From Seonamhaeicola aphaedonensis (lineage in GTDB: Bacteria; Bacteroidota; Bacteroidia; Flavobacteriales; Flavobacteriaceae): a DNA stretch of 64,000 bases. Positions 46,963-57,225 of this stretch are shown here, piece by piece. The first letter of the stretch is position 1. Each line of letters starts with the position of its first letter. The position numbers and the translations under genes were made by a program. Where the stretch lies: positions 800,024 through 864,023 of the forward strand of contig NZ_QRDX01000001.1 in the NCBI RefSeq assembly GCF_003386195.1, written 5' to 3'. The notes under the pieces are model-generated. The model had not been told where the DNA came from. It made no database searches and saw nothing but the letters and a program-made list of their open reading frames with translations.

Positions 46963-48900
46963 ATGCAAAATCAAAAAAGAGTTGTAATAGATTATGTAGC
47001 CCCAAAAGTTAATGGTGGTCAATTTTTTATAAAAAGAGTAGTCAACGAAATAGTAAATGTTGAAGCTCATATTCTTGCAGACGGACATGACGTATTAGGA
47101 GCATCACTTCTATACAAACACGAAACAGATAAGAATTGGAGTGAAACTCGTATGCATTTAGATGTAAATAACGAGTGGAAAGGAGCTTTTACCGTTGGTA
47201 AACAGGGGTTCTACACCTACAAAGTAGAGGCTTGGGTTGATTATGCTCTTAATTGGCAACATGGTATTGAACGAAAGATAGAAGATAATCAGTATGTAAA
47301 ATCAGAACTACTGGAAGGCATTGAATACCTTAAAGCTATCAAAGATGGTTTAGAACAAAACGATTCGTTTTACTTTGACCACCTCATCAATATATTTGGT
47401 AATGAGCATCATTATGATGAAGCCATTACTGAAGCACAAAGTAATAGGTTACATTCTATATTTTTCAACAACCCCACAAAAATATTAGCAAATACCTCAA
47501 CTGAATATCAGGTTTACGTAGATAGAAAAAAAGCGAGATTTAGCACATGGTATGAATTCTTTCCGCGTTCTGCTTCAGAACATGAGGGTGTACATGGCAC
47601 GCTTAAAGACTGCGAGCGTTTATTACCTCGTGTTCAAAAAATGGGTTTTGACACCTTGTACTTACCACCCATTCATCCTATAGGAGAGGTAAATAGAAAA
47701 GGTAAAAACAATACTACCGAAGCTTTTGAAGGTGATGTAGGTTCTACTTGGGGTATTGGGTCGCAGTATGGCGGACACAAAGATATTCACCCTCAATTAG
47801 GAACTTTAGATGATTTCAAATCTTTAATACATAAAGCCAAAGAACACGGTATTGAAATAGCTATGGACTATGCGTTACAAGCAGCTCCAGACCATCCTTG
47901 GGTAAAAGAGCATCCGCAGTGGTTTAAATGGCGACCAGACGGCACTGTGCAATATGCCGAAAATCCACCAAAAAAATATCAGGATATATTACCAATTTAT
48001 TGGGAAAGTAAAGACTATAAAGCCTTATGGCAAGAGTGTTTAGACATTTTATTGTATTGGATTGATTGTGGTATAAATGTATTTAGAGTTGATAATCCAC
48101 ATACCAAACCTTTCTATTTCTGGCATTGGATTATTGAAAATGTAAAAGCAAAACATCCCGATGTTATCTTTTTAGCAGAGGCCTTTACAGCACCAAAAGT
48201 TATGCAGCAATTGGCTAAACAAGGCTATACGCAATCTTACACCTACTTTACATGGCGAAACTCTAAACATGAGCTTATAGAATACGTTGAAGAGTTAACC
48301 AAAAGTAATTCGCGCGAATATATGCAGCCAAATTTTTGGCCTAATACACCAGATATAAACCCCTTTCATTTACAAGGCGCTAATGAGTCTAAGCACATTC
48401 AGCGTTATGTGCTAGCTGCAACCTTAAGTTCTAGTATTGGTATTTACGGTCCGGTATACGAATACATGCTTAGTGATGCTTTGTTGGGGAGAGAAGAATA
48501 TAACAACTCTGAAAAGTTTCAATTTACTCACTACAATTGGTCTATTGAAAATAAGTTAACTACCGTTATCTCAAAAATCAATCATTTAAGACATCAAAAC
48601 GAGGCGCTTCAACAAACAAACAACATCAAATTCTGTTATGTTGAAAATGATAAGTTAATGGCTTTTTACAAATGGAACGATGCTAAAACCAACGAACTTT
48701 TAATTGTTATAAGTTTAGATGACCATGGCATGCAACAAGGCACTATACAAGTACCTCTAAATGATTTGGGAATAGACCATAATCATTCATTTCAAGTTAA
48801 AGATTTAATTACTAATAGCAGCTACAACTGGAGAGGAGAATGGAACTTTGTAGAACTACACCCAACCTTACCATTCCATATTTTTGAAATAAAGAAATAG
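46963..48900 (+). CDS. glgE: Alpha-1,4-glucan:maltose-1-phosphate maltosyltransferase
   Basis: GH13_3 enzyme transferring maltosyl units from maltose-1-phosphate onto alpha-1,4-glucan. 645 residues. An N-terminal beta-sandwich (about 1-110) and a helical insert precede the barrel. The diagnostic maltosyltransferase segment is LPPIHPIGEVNRKGKNNT (234-251). Catalytic D377 is in FRVDNPHTKP and E406 in FLAEAFT. The usual N-terminal domain is present, so it is complete. The maltokinase begins 3 bases later, giving a tight glgE-mak-glgB string. Confidence 0.94.
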   Translation: MQNQKRVVIDYVAPKVNGGQFFIKRVVNEIVNVEAHILADGHDVLGASLLYKHETDKNWSETRMHLDVNNEWKGAFTVGKQGFYTYKVEAWVDYALNWQHGIERKIEDNQYVKSELLEGIEYLKAIKDGLEQNDSFYFDHLINIFGNEHHYDEAITEAQSNRLHSIFFNNPTKILANTSTEYQVYVDRKKARFSTWYEFFPRSASEHEGVHGTLKDCERLLPRVQKMGFDTLYLPPIHPIGEVNRKGKNNTTEAFEGDVGSTWGIGSQYGGHKDIHPQLGTLDDFKSLIHKAKEHGIEIAMDYALQAAPDHPWVKEHPQWFKWRPDGTVQYAENPPKKYQDILPIYWESKDYKALWQECLDILLYWIDCGINVFRVDNPHTKPFYFWHWIIENVKAKHPDVIFLAEAFTAPKVMQQLAKQGYTQSYTYFTWRNSKHELIEYVEELTKSNSREYMQPNFWPNTPDINPFHLQGANESKHIQRYVLAATLSSSIGIYGPVYEYMLSDALLGREEYNNSEKFQFTHYNWSIENKLTTVISKINHLRHQNEALQQTNNIKFCYVENDKLMAFYKWNDAKTNELLIVISLDDHGMQQGTIQVPLNDLGIDHNHSFQVKDLITNSSYNWRGEWNFVELHPTLPFHIFEIKK

Positions 48901-48903
48901 CCT

Positions 48904-50532
48904 ATGACCGAATTGACAGGAGAAATAACTGTTGAACAAACCTTCAATTTTGACACCAATTGGGAAGCATTATTGGATAATAGAGCGTTTGTAAAAGCAT
49001 TCCTGTCTGATGTTTTAGGTAATTATATGCTAAAGCAACGTTGGTACGGTGGTAAGGCTAGTAATATTAAATACATTGAACTTGCCGAATATTTTAAAAT
49101 TCAGCAAGATGGTGAAGTATATTTCGGATTGATTCTGGAAGTTAATTTTGTTGAAGCGTTTTACCAGCATTACTTTTTACCCATAGCATTTGTAACCGAC
49201 GATAATTTTGCAAAAAAAGACAGGATTCTTCCCATTAGCATCAATAATCAAAAAGGATATATTATTGATGCGGTTAACCTAGAGTCTTTCAGAAAATTAG
49301 TGTTTGAACGCATTCTAACAGCGCTACCAAAAGACACCACTAAAGTTCAATATCATAAAAGTCATTTACTAAACAATGTGGTTTATGAAACGTCTCGATT
49401 CATGGGACTTGAACAGAGCAACACCTCCATTGTTTACAATGAAAACTATGTTCTGAAATTCTTCAGGCGCATTTATGCCGATAAAAACCCAGACTATGAA
49501 ATGTCTCGTTTCTTATCAGAAAAAAAAGAGTTTAAAAATACCCCACCTTATTTAGGTAGTATAAATATTGTTGATTCTGAAGAAAACAATATTACCATTG
49601 CACTCATGCAACAAATGATTCCAAATGAAGGAGATGCTTGGGAATACATGTTGAAAGAATTTCATAAAGTATTTCAAAACATTGGGCAAAAGAACATTGA
49701 CATTAACGCACTGCCCAATACCGTGTTATATCAGCGACTTACTGTTAATGATATACCTGCTCAAATAATAGATTGGGTAGGATTGGGATTGTTTTTAAAA
49801 ATTCAAAAAATAGCAAAACGTACAGCCGAAATGCACATTGCTTTAGGCTCTGAGTTTGAAGAAACCGCCTTTACACCCGCCCATTTTAATGGGGATTATA
49901 CGGTTTGGTTAAAGAACCGTATGTTATACCAATTTCAAAACAGACTAAATATTATAGAAAATAATCTTGATAAGTTAGAGGGGCTTTCATTAGAACTTGC
50001 CGAAGAATTTCTAGATAAAAAAAATCAAATAAGAAAACGTTTTTTATCTTTTGATTGGACCAAGCTTAAAAGTGAACGTATCAGGATTCATGGCGATTAT
50101 CATTTAGGACAAATTTTGGTACACAATGATGATTTCTATATTCTTGATTTTGAAGGCGAACCCGAAAGCACCATTAGAGACCGTAAAGTAAAACAACCTG
50201 CTCTAAAAGATGTTGCAGGTTTATTTAGGTCATTTCATTATGCTATTTACGGAACTATTTTTAATAATTTTAAGGCGTATAATATCTCTCAAAACGATTT
50301 ATTCAACGCTGGAGAGCTATTTTATCGCTATTTAACAAGTTTATTTTTAGACACTTATATCACAGAAATACAAGAGGCTAATTTAAACTTAGGATATAAC
50401 CAAGAACGCATATTTATTTTAAAATACTGCTTACTAGAAAAAGCAGTTTATGAATTGGGTTATGAACTCAATTCGCGCCCACAATGGGCTGTTATCCCTT
50501 TAAAGGGCATTTCAAACATTATAAACCATTAA
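48904..50532 (+). CDS. mak: Maltokinase
   Basis: 542 residues of the aminoglycoside-phosphotransferase-like fold. An N-terminal cap region (LKQRWYGGKASNI near residues 40-52) is typical of the maltokinase family. Kinase motifs are RIHGDYHLGQILVHNDDFY (catalytic Asp at about 398) and ILDFEGEPESTIRDRKVKQP (metal-binding). It phosphorylates maltose to maltose-1-phosphate for GlgE. Trehalose synthase, its usual partner, is not in the window, so maltose may come from glucan breakdown, for example by the GH31 enzyme or elsewhere. Confidence 0.9.
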   Translation: MTELTGEITVEQTFNFDTNWEALLDNRAFVKAFLSDVLGNYMLKQRWYGGKASNIKYIELAEYFKIQQDGEVYFGLILEVNFVEAFYQHYFLPIAFVTDDNFAKKDRILPISINNQKGYIIDAVNLESFRKLVFERILTALPKDTTKVQYHKSHLLNNVVYETSRFMGLEQSNTSIVYNENYVLKFFRRIYADKNPDYEMSRFLSEKKEFKNTPPYLGSINIVDSEENNITIALMQQMIPNEGDAWEYMLKEFHKVFQNIGQKNIDINALPNTVLYQRLTVNDIPAQIIDWVGLGLFLKIQKIAKRTAEMHIALGSEFEETAFTPAHFNGDYTVWLKNRMLYQFQNRLNIIENNLDKLEGLSLELAEEFLDKKNQIRKRFLSFDWTKLKSERIRIHGDYHLGQILVHNDDFYILDFEGEPESTIRDRKVKQPALKDVAGLFRSFHYAIYGTIFNNFKAYNISQNDLFNAGELFYRYLTSLFLDTYITEIQEANLNLGYNQERIFILKYCLLEKAVYELGYELNSRPQWAVIPLKGISNIINH

Positions 50533-50545
50533 CTGACAACTAACT

Positions 50546-52453
50546 ATGGCACACGTAAAACCTTATAGTTTATTTACAGATTTCGATATTGACTTATTTA
50601 AAAGCGGGAAACACTATCGCCTATACGAAAAGTTTGGGTCGCATATTGTTACCGTTGACGGTATAGATGGCACCTATTTTGCCGTTTGGGCACCAAGTGC
50701 CAAAGCTGTTTCTGTGGTAGGCGATTTTAACTACTGGATTGAAGGTGAACACCAATTAAATGTACGATGGGATTCCAGTGGTATTTGGGAAGGCTTTATT
50801 CCCATGGTTGGAAAAGGAAATCTTTATAAATACAAAATTCAGAGCCATAATAACGATGTAAAAACTGAAAAGGCAGATCCATATGCTAGACGCTGTGAGC
50901 ATCCACCAAGTACCGCTTCCATTGTTTGGGATGATAACTATAAGTGGAAAGATAAAGACTGGATGAAAAAGCGCAAAAAAAACAATGCGATTGATGCGCC
51001 TTATTCGGTTTATGAAGTGCATTTAGGATCTTGGAAAAAGCATGTTGAAGAAGACCGGTTCATGTCATATTATGAGTTGGCTGATGATTTAGTAAACTAT
51101 GTTAAAGACATGAACTTTACCCATGTTGAGTTGATGCCTATCATGGAATATCCTTTTGACCCTTCTTGGGGCTATCAATTAACCGGTTATTTTGCTCCTA
51201 CATCACGTTTTGGATACCCCGAAGAATTTAAGTATTTAGTAGATAAATTACACCAAAACGATATTGGTATTATTCTAGATTGGGTGCCATCACATTTTCC
51301 TGAAGATGCCCATGGTTTAGGTTTTTTTGATGGCTCAAATTTATATGAACACCCCGATAGACGCAAGGGCTATCATCCAGATTGGAAAAGTTTAATCTTT
51401 AATTATGAAAGAAATGAGGTGCGATCGTTTCTTATAAGCAACGCCTTGTTTTGGTTAGAACAGTATCATGCCGATGGATTACGTGTTGATGCCGTGGCCT
51501 CTATGTTATTCTTAGATTACTCTCGTGAAGATGGCGAATGGGAACCGAACATCTATGGTGGCAGAGAGAATTTATCAGTTATTAGTTTCTTGAAAGAACT
51601 AAATGAAGAAGTCTATAAATCATTCCCTGATGTTCAAACCATTGCCGAAGAGTCTACAGCTTTTCCTATGGTCTCTAAGCCAACTTTCCTTGGTGGTTTA
51701 GGCTTTGGAATGAAATGGATGATGGGCTGGATGCATGATACCTTAGAATATTTTAGTAAAGATCCTATCTATAGAAAATATCACCAGAATGATATCACAT
51801 TTAGTTTAGCTTATGCCTTTACCGAAAACTTTATGCTGCCATTATCTCATGATGAAGTGGTGTATGGTAAAAACTCCATACTAGGAAGAATGCCTGGTGA
51901 TGAATGGCAACGTTTTGCTAACCTAAGGTTGTTATATGGTTATATGTTCACACACCCGGGAACCAAATTGTTGTTTATGGGTGGTGAATTTGGACAGTAT
52001 AACGAATGGAATTTTCAAGAAAGTTTAGATTGGAATTTGTTAGAATTCAAACCTCACAAAGACACACAAACCTACTTTAAAGAACTCAATACGCTTTATA
52101 AAAACACGCCAGCATTATACGAAAAAGGCTTTAGTAGTGAAGGCTTTGAGTGGATTAGTTTTGATGATCATGAAAATTGTGTGATTTCATACATAAGAAA
52201 AGGCTACCAAGAAGAAAACAACGTTATTGTGGTTTGTAATTTAACACCAACCATTAGAGAAAATTATAAGATTGGTGTTCCAACAAAATCAAAAATTAAA
52301 GAAATATTTAATAGCGATGCTAAAAAATTTGGAGGCAGCGGTGTTGGAAATCCAAGGCAAATAACAGCCAACAAAGACCCTTGGAATGGTAAAGATTATT
52401 CAGCAGAAATAACACTCCCGCCATTATCGGTTACAGTTTACCAGATTAAATAA
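50546..52453 (+). CDS. glgB: 1,4-alpha-glucan branching enzyme
   Basis: 635 residues. An N-terminal CBM48 (WAPSAKAVSVVGDFNYW) is followed by the GH13 barrel. Nucleophile D315 is in GLRVDAVASMLFLDYS, E368 in TIAEEST, and a third acid in LSHDEVVYGKNS. It lacks the extra N1 domain of E. coli GlgB, so it is the shorter form. It introduces alpha-1,6 branches in the polymer made by GlgE. Starts 13 bases after mak; a terminator at 52481-52526 ends this run. Confidence 0.95.
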   Translation: MAHVKPYSLFTDFDIDLFKSGKHYRLYEKFGSHIVTVDGIDGTYFAVWAPSAKAVSVVGDFNYWIEGEHQLNVRWDSSGIWEGFIPMVGKGNLYKYKIQSHNNDVKTEKADPYARRCEHPPSTASIVWDDNYKWKDKDWMKKRKKNNAIDAPYSVYEVHLGSWKKHVEEDRFMSYYELADDLVNYVKDMNFTHVELMPIMEYPFDPSWGYQLTGYFAPTSRFGYPEEFKYLVDKLHQNDIGIILDWVPSHFPEDAHGLGFFDGSNLYEHPDRRKGYHPDWKSLIFNYERNEVRSFLISNALFWLEQYHADGLRVDAVASMLFLDYSREDGEWEPNIYGGRENLSVISFLKELNEEVYKSFPDVQTIAEESTAFPMVSKPTFLGGLGFGMKWMMGWMHDTLEYFSKDPIYRKYHQNDITFSLAYAFTENFMLPLSHDEVVYGKNSILGRMPGDEWQRFANLRLLYGYMFTHPGTKLLFMGGEFGQYNEWNFQESLDWNLLEFKPHKDTQTYFKELNTLYKNTPALYEKGFSSEGFEWISFDDHENCVISYIRKGYQEENNVIVVCNLTPTIRENYKIGVPTKSKIKEIFNSDAKKFGGSGVGNPRQITANKDPWNGKDYSAEITLPPLSVTVYQIK

Positions 52454-52480
52454 TATTCTTTTTATAAATTTAAAACAATT

Positions 52481-52526
52481 AGTGCCCGCACATTGCATTT
52501 TACTCAATGAACGGGCATTATTTTTA
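52481..52526 (+). terminator. Terminator after glgB
   Basis: AGTGCCCG and CGGGCATT pair (one G-T) with an inner CATTG/CAATG, followed by a T tract. It separates glgB from the GH31 gene. Confidence 0.72.
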
Positions 52527-52595
52527 ATAAATAGTCGCCTAAATTATTTTTCAATTTTAGTATTTTGGTCGCTTAAATAATTGACTCTCAGAATT

Positions 52596-54995
52596 ATGAT
52601 TTTAAACACGGAATTAGAGTACAAAGGCGATTTATTCCCTTCTAGCATAATTGAATACAAAAAAGATGTTGATGTATTACATTTTACGACTGCAAATAAT
52701 GTAAAACTGCAACTTACAGTATTAAGAGACAGTGTTTTAAGATTTAGATACTCAACAGTAGGTAAGTTTAATAAAGACTTTTCTTATGCCATTGATAAAA
52801 ACGCCAGCAGAGGATACAACCATTTAGAAATCTCGGATGATGAGGAAAAATATATTGTTACTACAGCTAAGTTAATTTGTCATATTTATAAAGTAGATTT
52901 AAGAATATCTATACTTGATGCTATAGATAAAACCATTATTTGTCAAGATGAACTAGGTTTTCATTGGGAAGAAAGCTATGAATTAGGTGGCGACATTGTA
53001 AAAATGAGTAAAGTGGCTCAAAATGGAGAAAGTTATTATGGTTTAGGCGATAAGCCAGAGCATATCAACTTAAAAGGGCGTCGTTTTGAAAATTGGGCAA
53101 CAGATTCTTATGCCTATGGTAAAAACACCGACCCTATTTACAAAGCCATTCCTTTTTATACGGGGCTTCACAACGGAAAATCTTATGGTATTTTCTTTGA
53201 TAATAGCTTCAGAACTTATTTTGATTTCTGTCAAGAACGTCGTAATGTAACCAGTTTTTGGGCTGCTGGTGGTGAAATGAATTACTATTTCTTCTATGGG
53301 CCAAAAATGGAAGATGTTGTGGTGAGTTATACCGATTTAACGGGGACACCCGAGCTACCACCCTTGTGGGCTCTAGGCTACCACCAGTGTAAATGGAGTT
53401 ACTATCCAGAATCTAAGGTAAAAGAAATAACCAAAAAATTTAGAGATTTAAAAATTCCATGTGATGCTATCTATTTAGATATTGATTATATGGAAGGGTT
53501 TCGATGCTTTACTTGGAGTAAAGAATATTTTCCAGAGCCCAAACGTATGGTTAAAGAATTAGCCGATGATGGGTTTAAAACCGTAGTAATTATAGACCCA
53601 GGTATAAAAATTGATATGGAATACGATGTATTCCGCGAAGGTTTAGAAAAAGATTATTTCTGTAAGCGCGCTGATGGCCCTTACATGAAAGGTAAAGTAT
53701 GGCCAGGGGAATGTTATTTTCCTGATTTTACAAGACCTAAAGTACGCGAATGGTGGGCAGGTTTATTTAAAGAATTAATTGAAGACATTGGTGTTAAAGG
53801 GGTTTGGAATGACATGAACGAGCCCGCCGTTATGGATGTTCCCGGCAAATCATTCCCTCCAGATGTGCGTCATGATTATGATGGCAACCCATGTTCACAT
53901 CAAAAGGCGCATAACATTTATGGTATGCAAATGGCCAGAGCTACCTACCATGGTTTAAAACGATTTAACTATCCTAAGCGTCCGTTTGTAATTACACGTT
54001 CTGCTTATTCTGGTACGCAGCGCTATACCTCAACTTGGATGGGAGATAACGTAGCTACTTGGGAACACTTACAAATAGCTAATATCCAGGCACAACGTTT
54101 AGCATTATCAGGATTCTCATTTGCTGGATCTGATATTGGCGGATTTGCAGAGCAGCCTAATGGTGAGTTGTATGCCAGATGGATTCAATTGGGTGTCTTC
54201 CATCCTTTTTGTAGAACACATTCTTCAGGTGACCATGGCGACCAAGAACCTTGGGCTTTTGATGATGAGATTACCGATATTGTTAGAAAATTCATTGAAA
54301 TTAGATATGAATTATTGCCGTATTTATATACCACCTTCTATCAATACTACCATGATAATGTACCTATGCTAAAATCATTGGTGTTATTTGATCAAGAAGA
54401 TACTCAAACCCATTACAGAACTGACGAGTTTATATGTGGTAACCAAATTTTAGTATGCCCAATTAATGAACCTAACTCCAAGGGAAGACGCATGTATATT
54501 CCAAGAGGCGAGTGGTACAATTACTGGACTAAGGAAGTAATTACCGGAGGTAAAGAAACGTGGGTAGATGCTGATTTAGACACTATGCCTTTATTTGTTA
54601 AGGCTGGGGCTATCATTCCTAAATTCCCGGTACAACAGTATGTTGGGGAAAAGGAAATTACCCAGTTAACACTAGACGTGTATTATAAAGATGGTAAAGA
54701 AGATTCTGAATTATATGAAGATGCCAATGATGGTTACGATTACACTAAAGGGCGCTATAGCTTAAAGAAATTTAATTTTGCTGGTAACGGCGATAAAATG
54801 ATTATTAGAATTCATAAACGCGGCCTATTCAATACCTCTTATGATACCTTTAAAATAAATATTCACGGCTTACCATTTAAGGTAAAATCTATTAAAGTAG
54901 ATAACGAATATGTAGATTTAAAAGAGGTTAAGTTTAAAAATAACTCGTTAGTGGTTACAAAACTGTTTACAAATTTACAGTTGAAAGCAGACTAG
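52596..54995 (+). CDS. GH31 alpha-glucosidase
   Basis: 799 residues from ATG 52596 (a TTG at 52581 in frame is less likely). An N-terminal beta-sandwich is followed by the GH31 barrel. The nucleophile is D406 in GVWNDMNEPAVM, and the acid/base region is TSTWMGDNVATWEHL. Other family blocks are YLDIDYMEGFRCFTW and FCRTHSSGDHGDQEPW. No signal peptide is visible, so it should be cytoplasmic and act on maltose or short alpha-glucans from the pathway encoded upstream. A terminator before it suggests separate transcription. Confidence 0.93.
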   Translation: MILNTELEYKGDLFPSSIIEYKKDVDVLHFTTANNVKLQLTVLRDSVLRFRYSTVGKFNKDFSYAIDKNASRGYNHLEISDDEEKYIVTTAKLICHIYKVDLRISILDAIDKTIICQDELGFHWEESYELGGDIVKMSKVAQNGESYYGLGDKPEHINLKGRRFENWATDSYAYGKNTDPIYKAIPFYTGLHNGKSYGIFFDNSFRTYFDFCQERRNVTSFWAAGGEMNYYFFYGPKMEDVVVSYTDLTGTPELPPLWALGYHQCKWSYYPESKVKEITKKFRDLKIPCDAIYLDIDYMEGFRCFTWSKEYFPEPKRMVKELADDGFKTVVIIDPGIKIDMEYDVFREGLEKDYFCKRADGPYMKGKVWPGECYFPDFTRPKVREWWAGLFKELIEDIGVKGVWNDMNEPAVMDVPGKSFPPDVRHDYDGNPCSHQKAHNIYGMQMARATYHGLKRFNYPKRPFVITRSAYSGTQRYTSTWMGDNVATWEHLQIANIQAQRLALSGFSFAGSDIGGFAEQPNGELYARWIQLGVFHPFCRTHSSGDHGDQEPWAFDDEITDIVRKFIEIRYELLPYLYTTFYQYYHDNVPMLKSLVLFDQEDTQTHYRTDEFICGNQILVCPINEPNSKGRRMYIPRGEWYNYWTKEVITGGKETWVDADLDTMPLFVKAGAIIPKFPVQQYVGEKEITQLTLDVYYKDGKEDSELYEDANDGYDYTKGRYSLKKFNFAGNGDKMIIRIHKRGLFNTSYDTFKINIHGLPFKVKSIKVDNEYVDLKEVKFKNNSLVVTKLFTNLQLKAD

Positions 54996-55011
54996 TAATA
55001 AAAACATCATT

Positions 55012-56835
55012 TTACTTATCAAAAGGCTTTCCTAGGTATACTAGTTGAAAGCCTTTTTCTATTTTCATTGATTTGCTATATGAGGATATAATTTCAAGAA
55101 CACCCCTGTTATCTTTTACTAATAAAGGAATCATATCATCATCATTATTGGTAATCTCAATCAATTCTTCGTAATGTTTTCTATCTTTAAGTTCTATTTC
55201 ATGTATTGTAGGGTACTTAAGCGCCACCTCAGTTAATGAATTAAAATCATCGGTGTGAGAAAAGAGTCCTTCTTTAGGGGTACTCTCTGGTTTACTCATT
55301 TCATCGGCTGTTAACAATCTAAATGACCCATTTTCTCCAAACTGATCGCTAAATTTATTAATAGCATAATTATTTATATCGGCACTTCCAGTAAGCGCCA
55401 TTAAAAATCCAACATCATTCAACTCAATATTATCTTCAAGTTTTACAGAATAGATATCGGTATTAATAGCTTCCAGCCCCATATCTTTAGCTTCTTTTAC
55501 ATTGTATTGGTTACTATCAATAAGTACTACATGCCTATTGTTATCAACTAAATATTTTGCAATAAGTCTAGCTACTGGCGAAGCTCCCACAATTAAAACC
55601 CCATAGGAATGCTTTAAAAATACCCCAATCCATTTAGCAAAGTAGCGCGCCGTGGTAGCGTTTAAGAGCACCGTTCCTAACACTACCATAAAAACAAGTG
55701 GTGTAATATATTCTGCTCCGGGAACGCCTTGCTTTACAAGTTTACCTCCAAACAAGGAGGCTATACCTGCAGCAACAATACCCCGAGGCCCTACCCAACT
55801 AATGAACAACTTATCGTTTATTTTTAATGTAGATTGTATAGTACAGATAAAAACTGCCAAGGGTCTAATTATAAATACAACTGCTGCAAAAAGTATGGCG
55901 GTGTTCCAGTTGTAAAGCAGCAGTAAATCTTCTATGTTAATATTAGCTGCCAATAAAATAAATAGGATGGAAATAAGTAAAACACTAAGCGATTCTTTGA
56001 AATAAAGAATTTCCTTTATGTTCTCTAGTTTACCATTACCTAAAACCATACCCATAACTACAACAGCCAATAAACCAGACTCATGAGCAAATATTTCAGA
56101 CTCAACAAAAACCAGCAGCACGGTAGATAAAGACACCACATTTAACAAGTAATGCGGAATTAATTGTTTGTTTACAACAAAAGCAAGAGCATGGGCAAAG
56201 GTAAACCCAAAGGTAGTACCAAAGAGCAAAATTTTACCAAACTCTATAAGTGCCGTTTTGGTAAAACCAGCTTCACCACCAACACTAATAAATTCAAATA
56301 CCAATACGGCTACCAAAGCCCCAATGGGGTCAATTAAAATACCTTCCCATTTTAGTACTGTAGAAATATCTTTTTTAAGCGGAATATTTCTTAAAATAGG
56401 TGTAATAACCGTTGGCCCTGTAACAATAACTAATGCTGAAAAAAGAAATGATAGCTCCCAACTTAGGTTGAAAACAAAGTGTGCTAATACACCAGCACCA
56501 AAAAACGTAATGGCAGAACCCACTGTAATTAATTTGGTGATTACGGGTCCTAAACTTTTAATTTCTGCTCGTTTTAGGGTTAAACCACCTTCAAAAAGAA
56601 TAACGCTAATAGCCAAGGAAACAAAGTAATATAAACCTTCACCGGGAAATAAACCTTTCTTTCCATTCCAAATAGGTTCAATCCATTTTTGTCCATCATC
56701 ACTTAAAAATTCTGCAGCAATGGGGCCAACTAATAATCCTATTAAAATTAAAGGTAGAATGGCAGGTATTTTAAATTTCCATGCAAACCACTGCGCTAAA
56801 ATTCCAAGAATGATGATTCCGGCAAGTTCTAACAT
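55012..56835 (-). CDS. Cation:proton antiporter with TrkA-N domain
   Basis: 607 residues. About 12 membrane helices (residues 1-400) of the CPA family (LVIVTGPTVITPILRNIPL; WEGILIDPIGALVAVLVFEF contains the ion-binding acid). A Rossmann TrkA-N domain follows (YGVLIVGASPVARLIAKYL, near 410), with a TrkA-C-like tail. Likely Na+/H+ or K+/H+ exchange regulated by NAD(H). Convergent with the GH31 gene. Confidence 0.9.
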   Translation of the reverse strand: MLELAGIIILGILAQWFAWKFKIPAILPLILIGLLVGPIAAEFLSDDGQKWIEPIWNGKKGLFPGEGLYYFVSLAISVILFEGGLTLKRAEIKSLGPVITKLITVGSAITFFGAGVLAHFVFNLSWELSFLFSALVIVTGPTVITPILRNIPLKKDISTVLKWEGILIDPIGALVAVLVFEFISVGGEAGFTKTALIEFGKILLFGTTFGFTFAHALAFVVNKQLIPHYLLNVVSLSTVLLVFVESEIFAHESGLLAVVVMGMVLGNGKLENIKEILYFKESLSVLLISILFILLAANINIEDLLLLYNWNTAILFAAVVFIIRPLAVFICTIQSTLKINDKLFISWVGPRGIVAAGIASLFGGKLVKQGVPGAEYITPLVFMVVLGTVLLNATTARYFAKWIGVFLKHSYGVLIVGASPVARLIAKYLVDNNRHVVLIDSNQYNVKEAKDMGLEAINTDIYSVKLEDNIELNDVGFLMALTGSADINNYAINKFSDQFGENGSFRLLTADEMSKPESTPKEGLFSHTDDFNSLTEVALKYPTIHEIELKDRKHYEELIEITNNDDDMIPLLVKDNRGVLEIISSYSKSMKIEKGFQLVYLGKPFDK

Positions 56836-57225
56836 ATAACTGTTCCTTATTATAAAATCACTAATTTAAGTAAAACCAATTAATTTAACCCTTTTTTGAA
56901 AGTAATCCTTTTTTTCATTTTGAATCCATAGGAACTGATTTGTTTATCTCAGGAAAAATAACTTTTGACACCCATAATAAATATACCCAGTGACATAAAA
57001 AGTTATTGATTTTCATAAACCATAAAATGAACACACTCATTAACTATAGACCACCTGATTTTACTTTAAAATTTCTTAATAAATTCTTAACTTTTCTTAG
57101 GAATTGTTTAAGATTTCTTAATTTTACTCGCTAAGTGAAAGTTTGATGCTTCGTGGTTTGTTTCCATATTAAAAACAACCTACTAGCCAATTATCTAGAA
57201 CTACTTTTCACTTAAAAAAATTACT
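56836..57225. other. Intergenic region between divergent antiporter and metallo-hydrolase genes
   Basis: A 390-base AT-rich gap. At about 57066-57127 TTCTTA recurs four or five times at near-regular spacing (TTCTTAATAAATTCTTAACT and following), which could be regulator-binding direct repeats upstream of the metallo-hydrolase gene. I see no convincing promoter match, RNA gene or coding ORF. Confidence 0.35.

Noticed and set aside
56168..56629. 153-codon ORF on the plus strand opposite the antiporter gene
   Set aside because: Antisense to a well-supported membrane protein gene; composition (K, T, N, P rich) is that of a reverse-strand shadow.
57027..57134. A 35-codon ORF (MNTLINYRPPDFTLKF...) in the gap before the metallo-hydrolase gene
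   Set aside because: It is built from the TTCTTA repeats, has no family features and no supporting start context.
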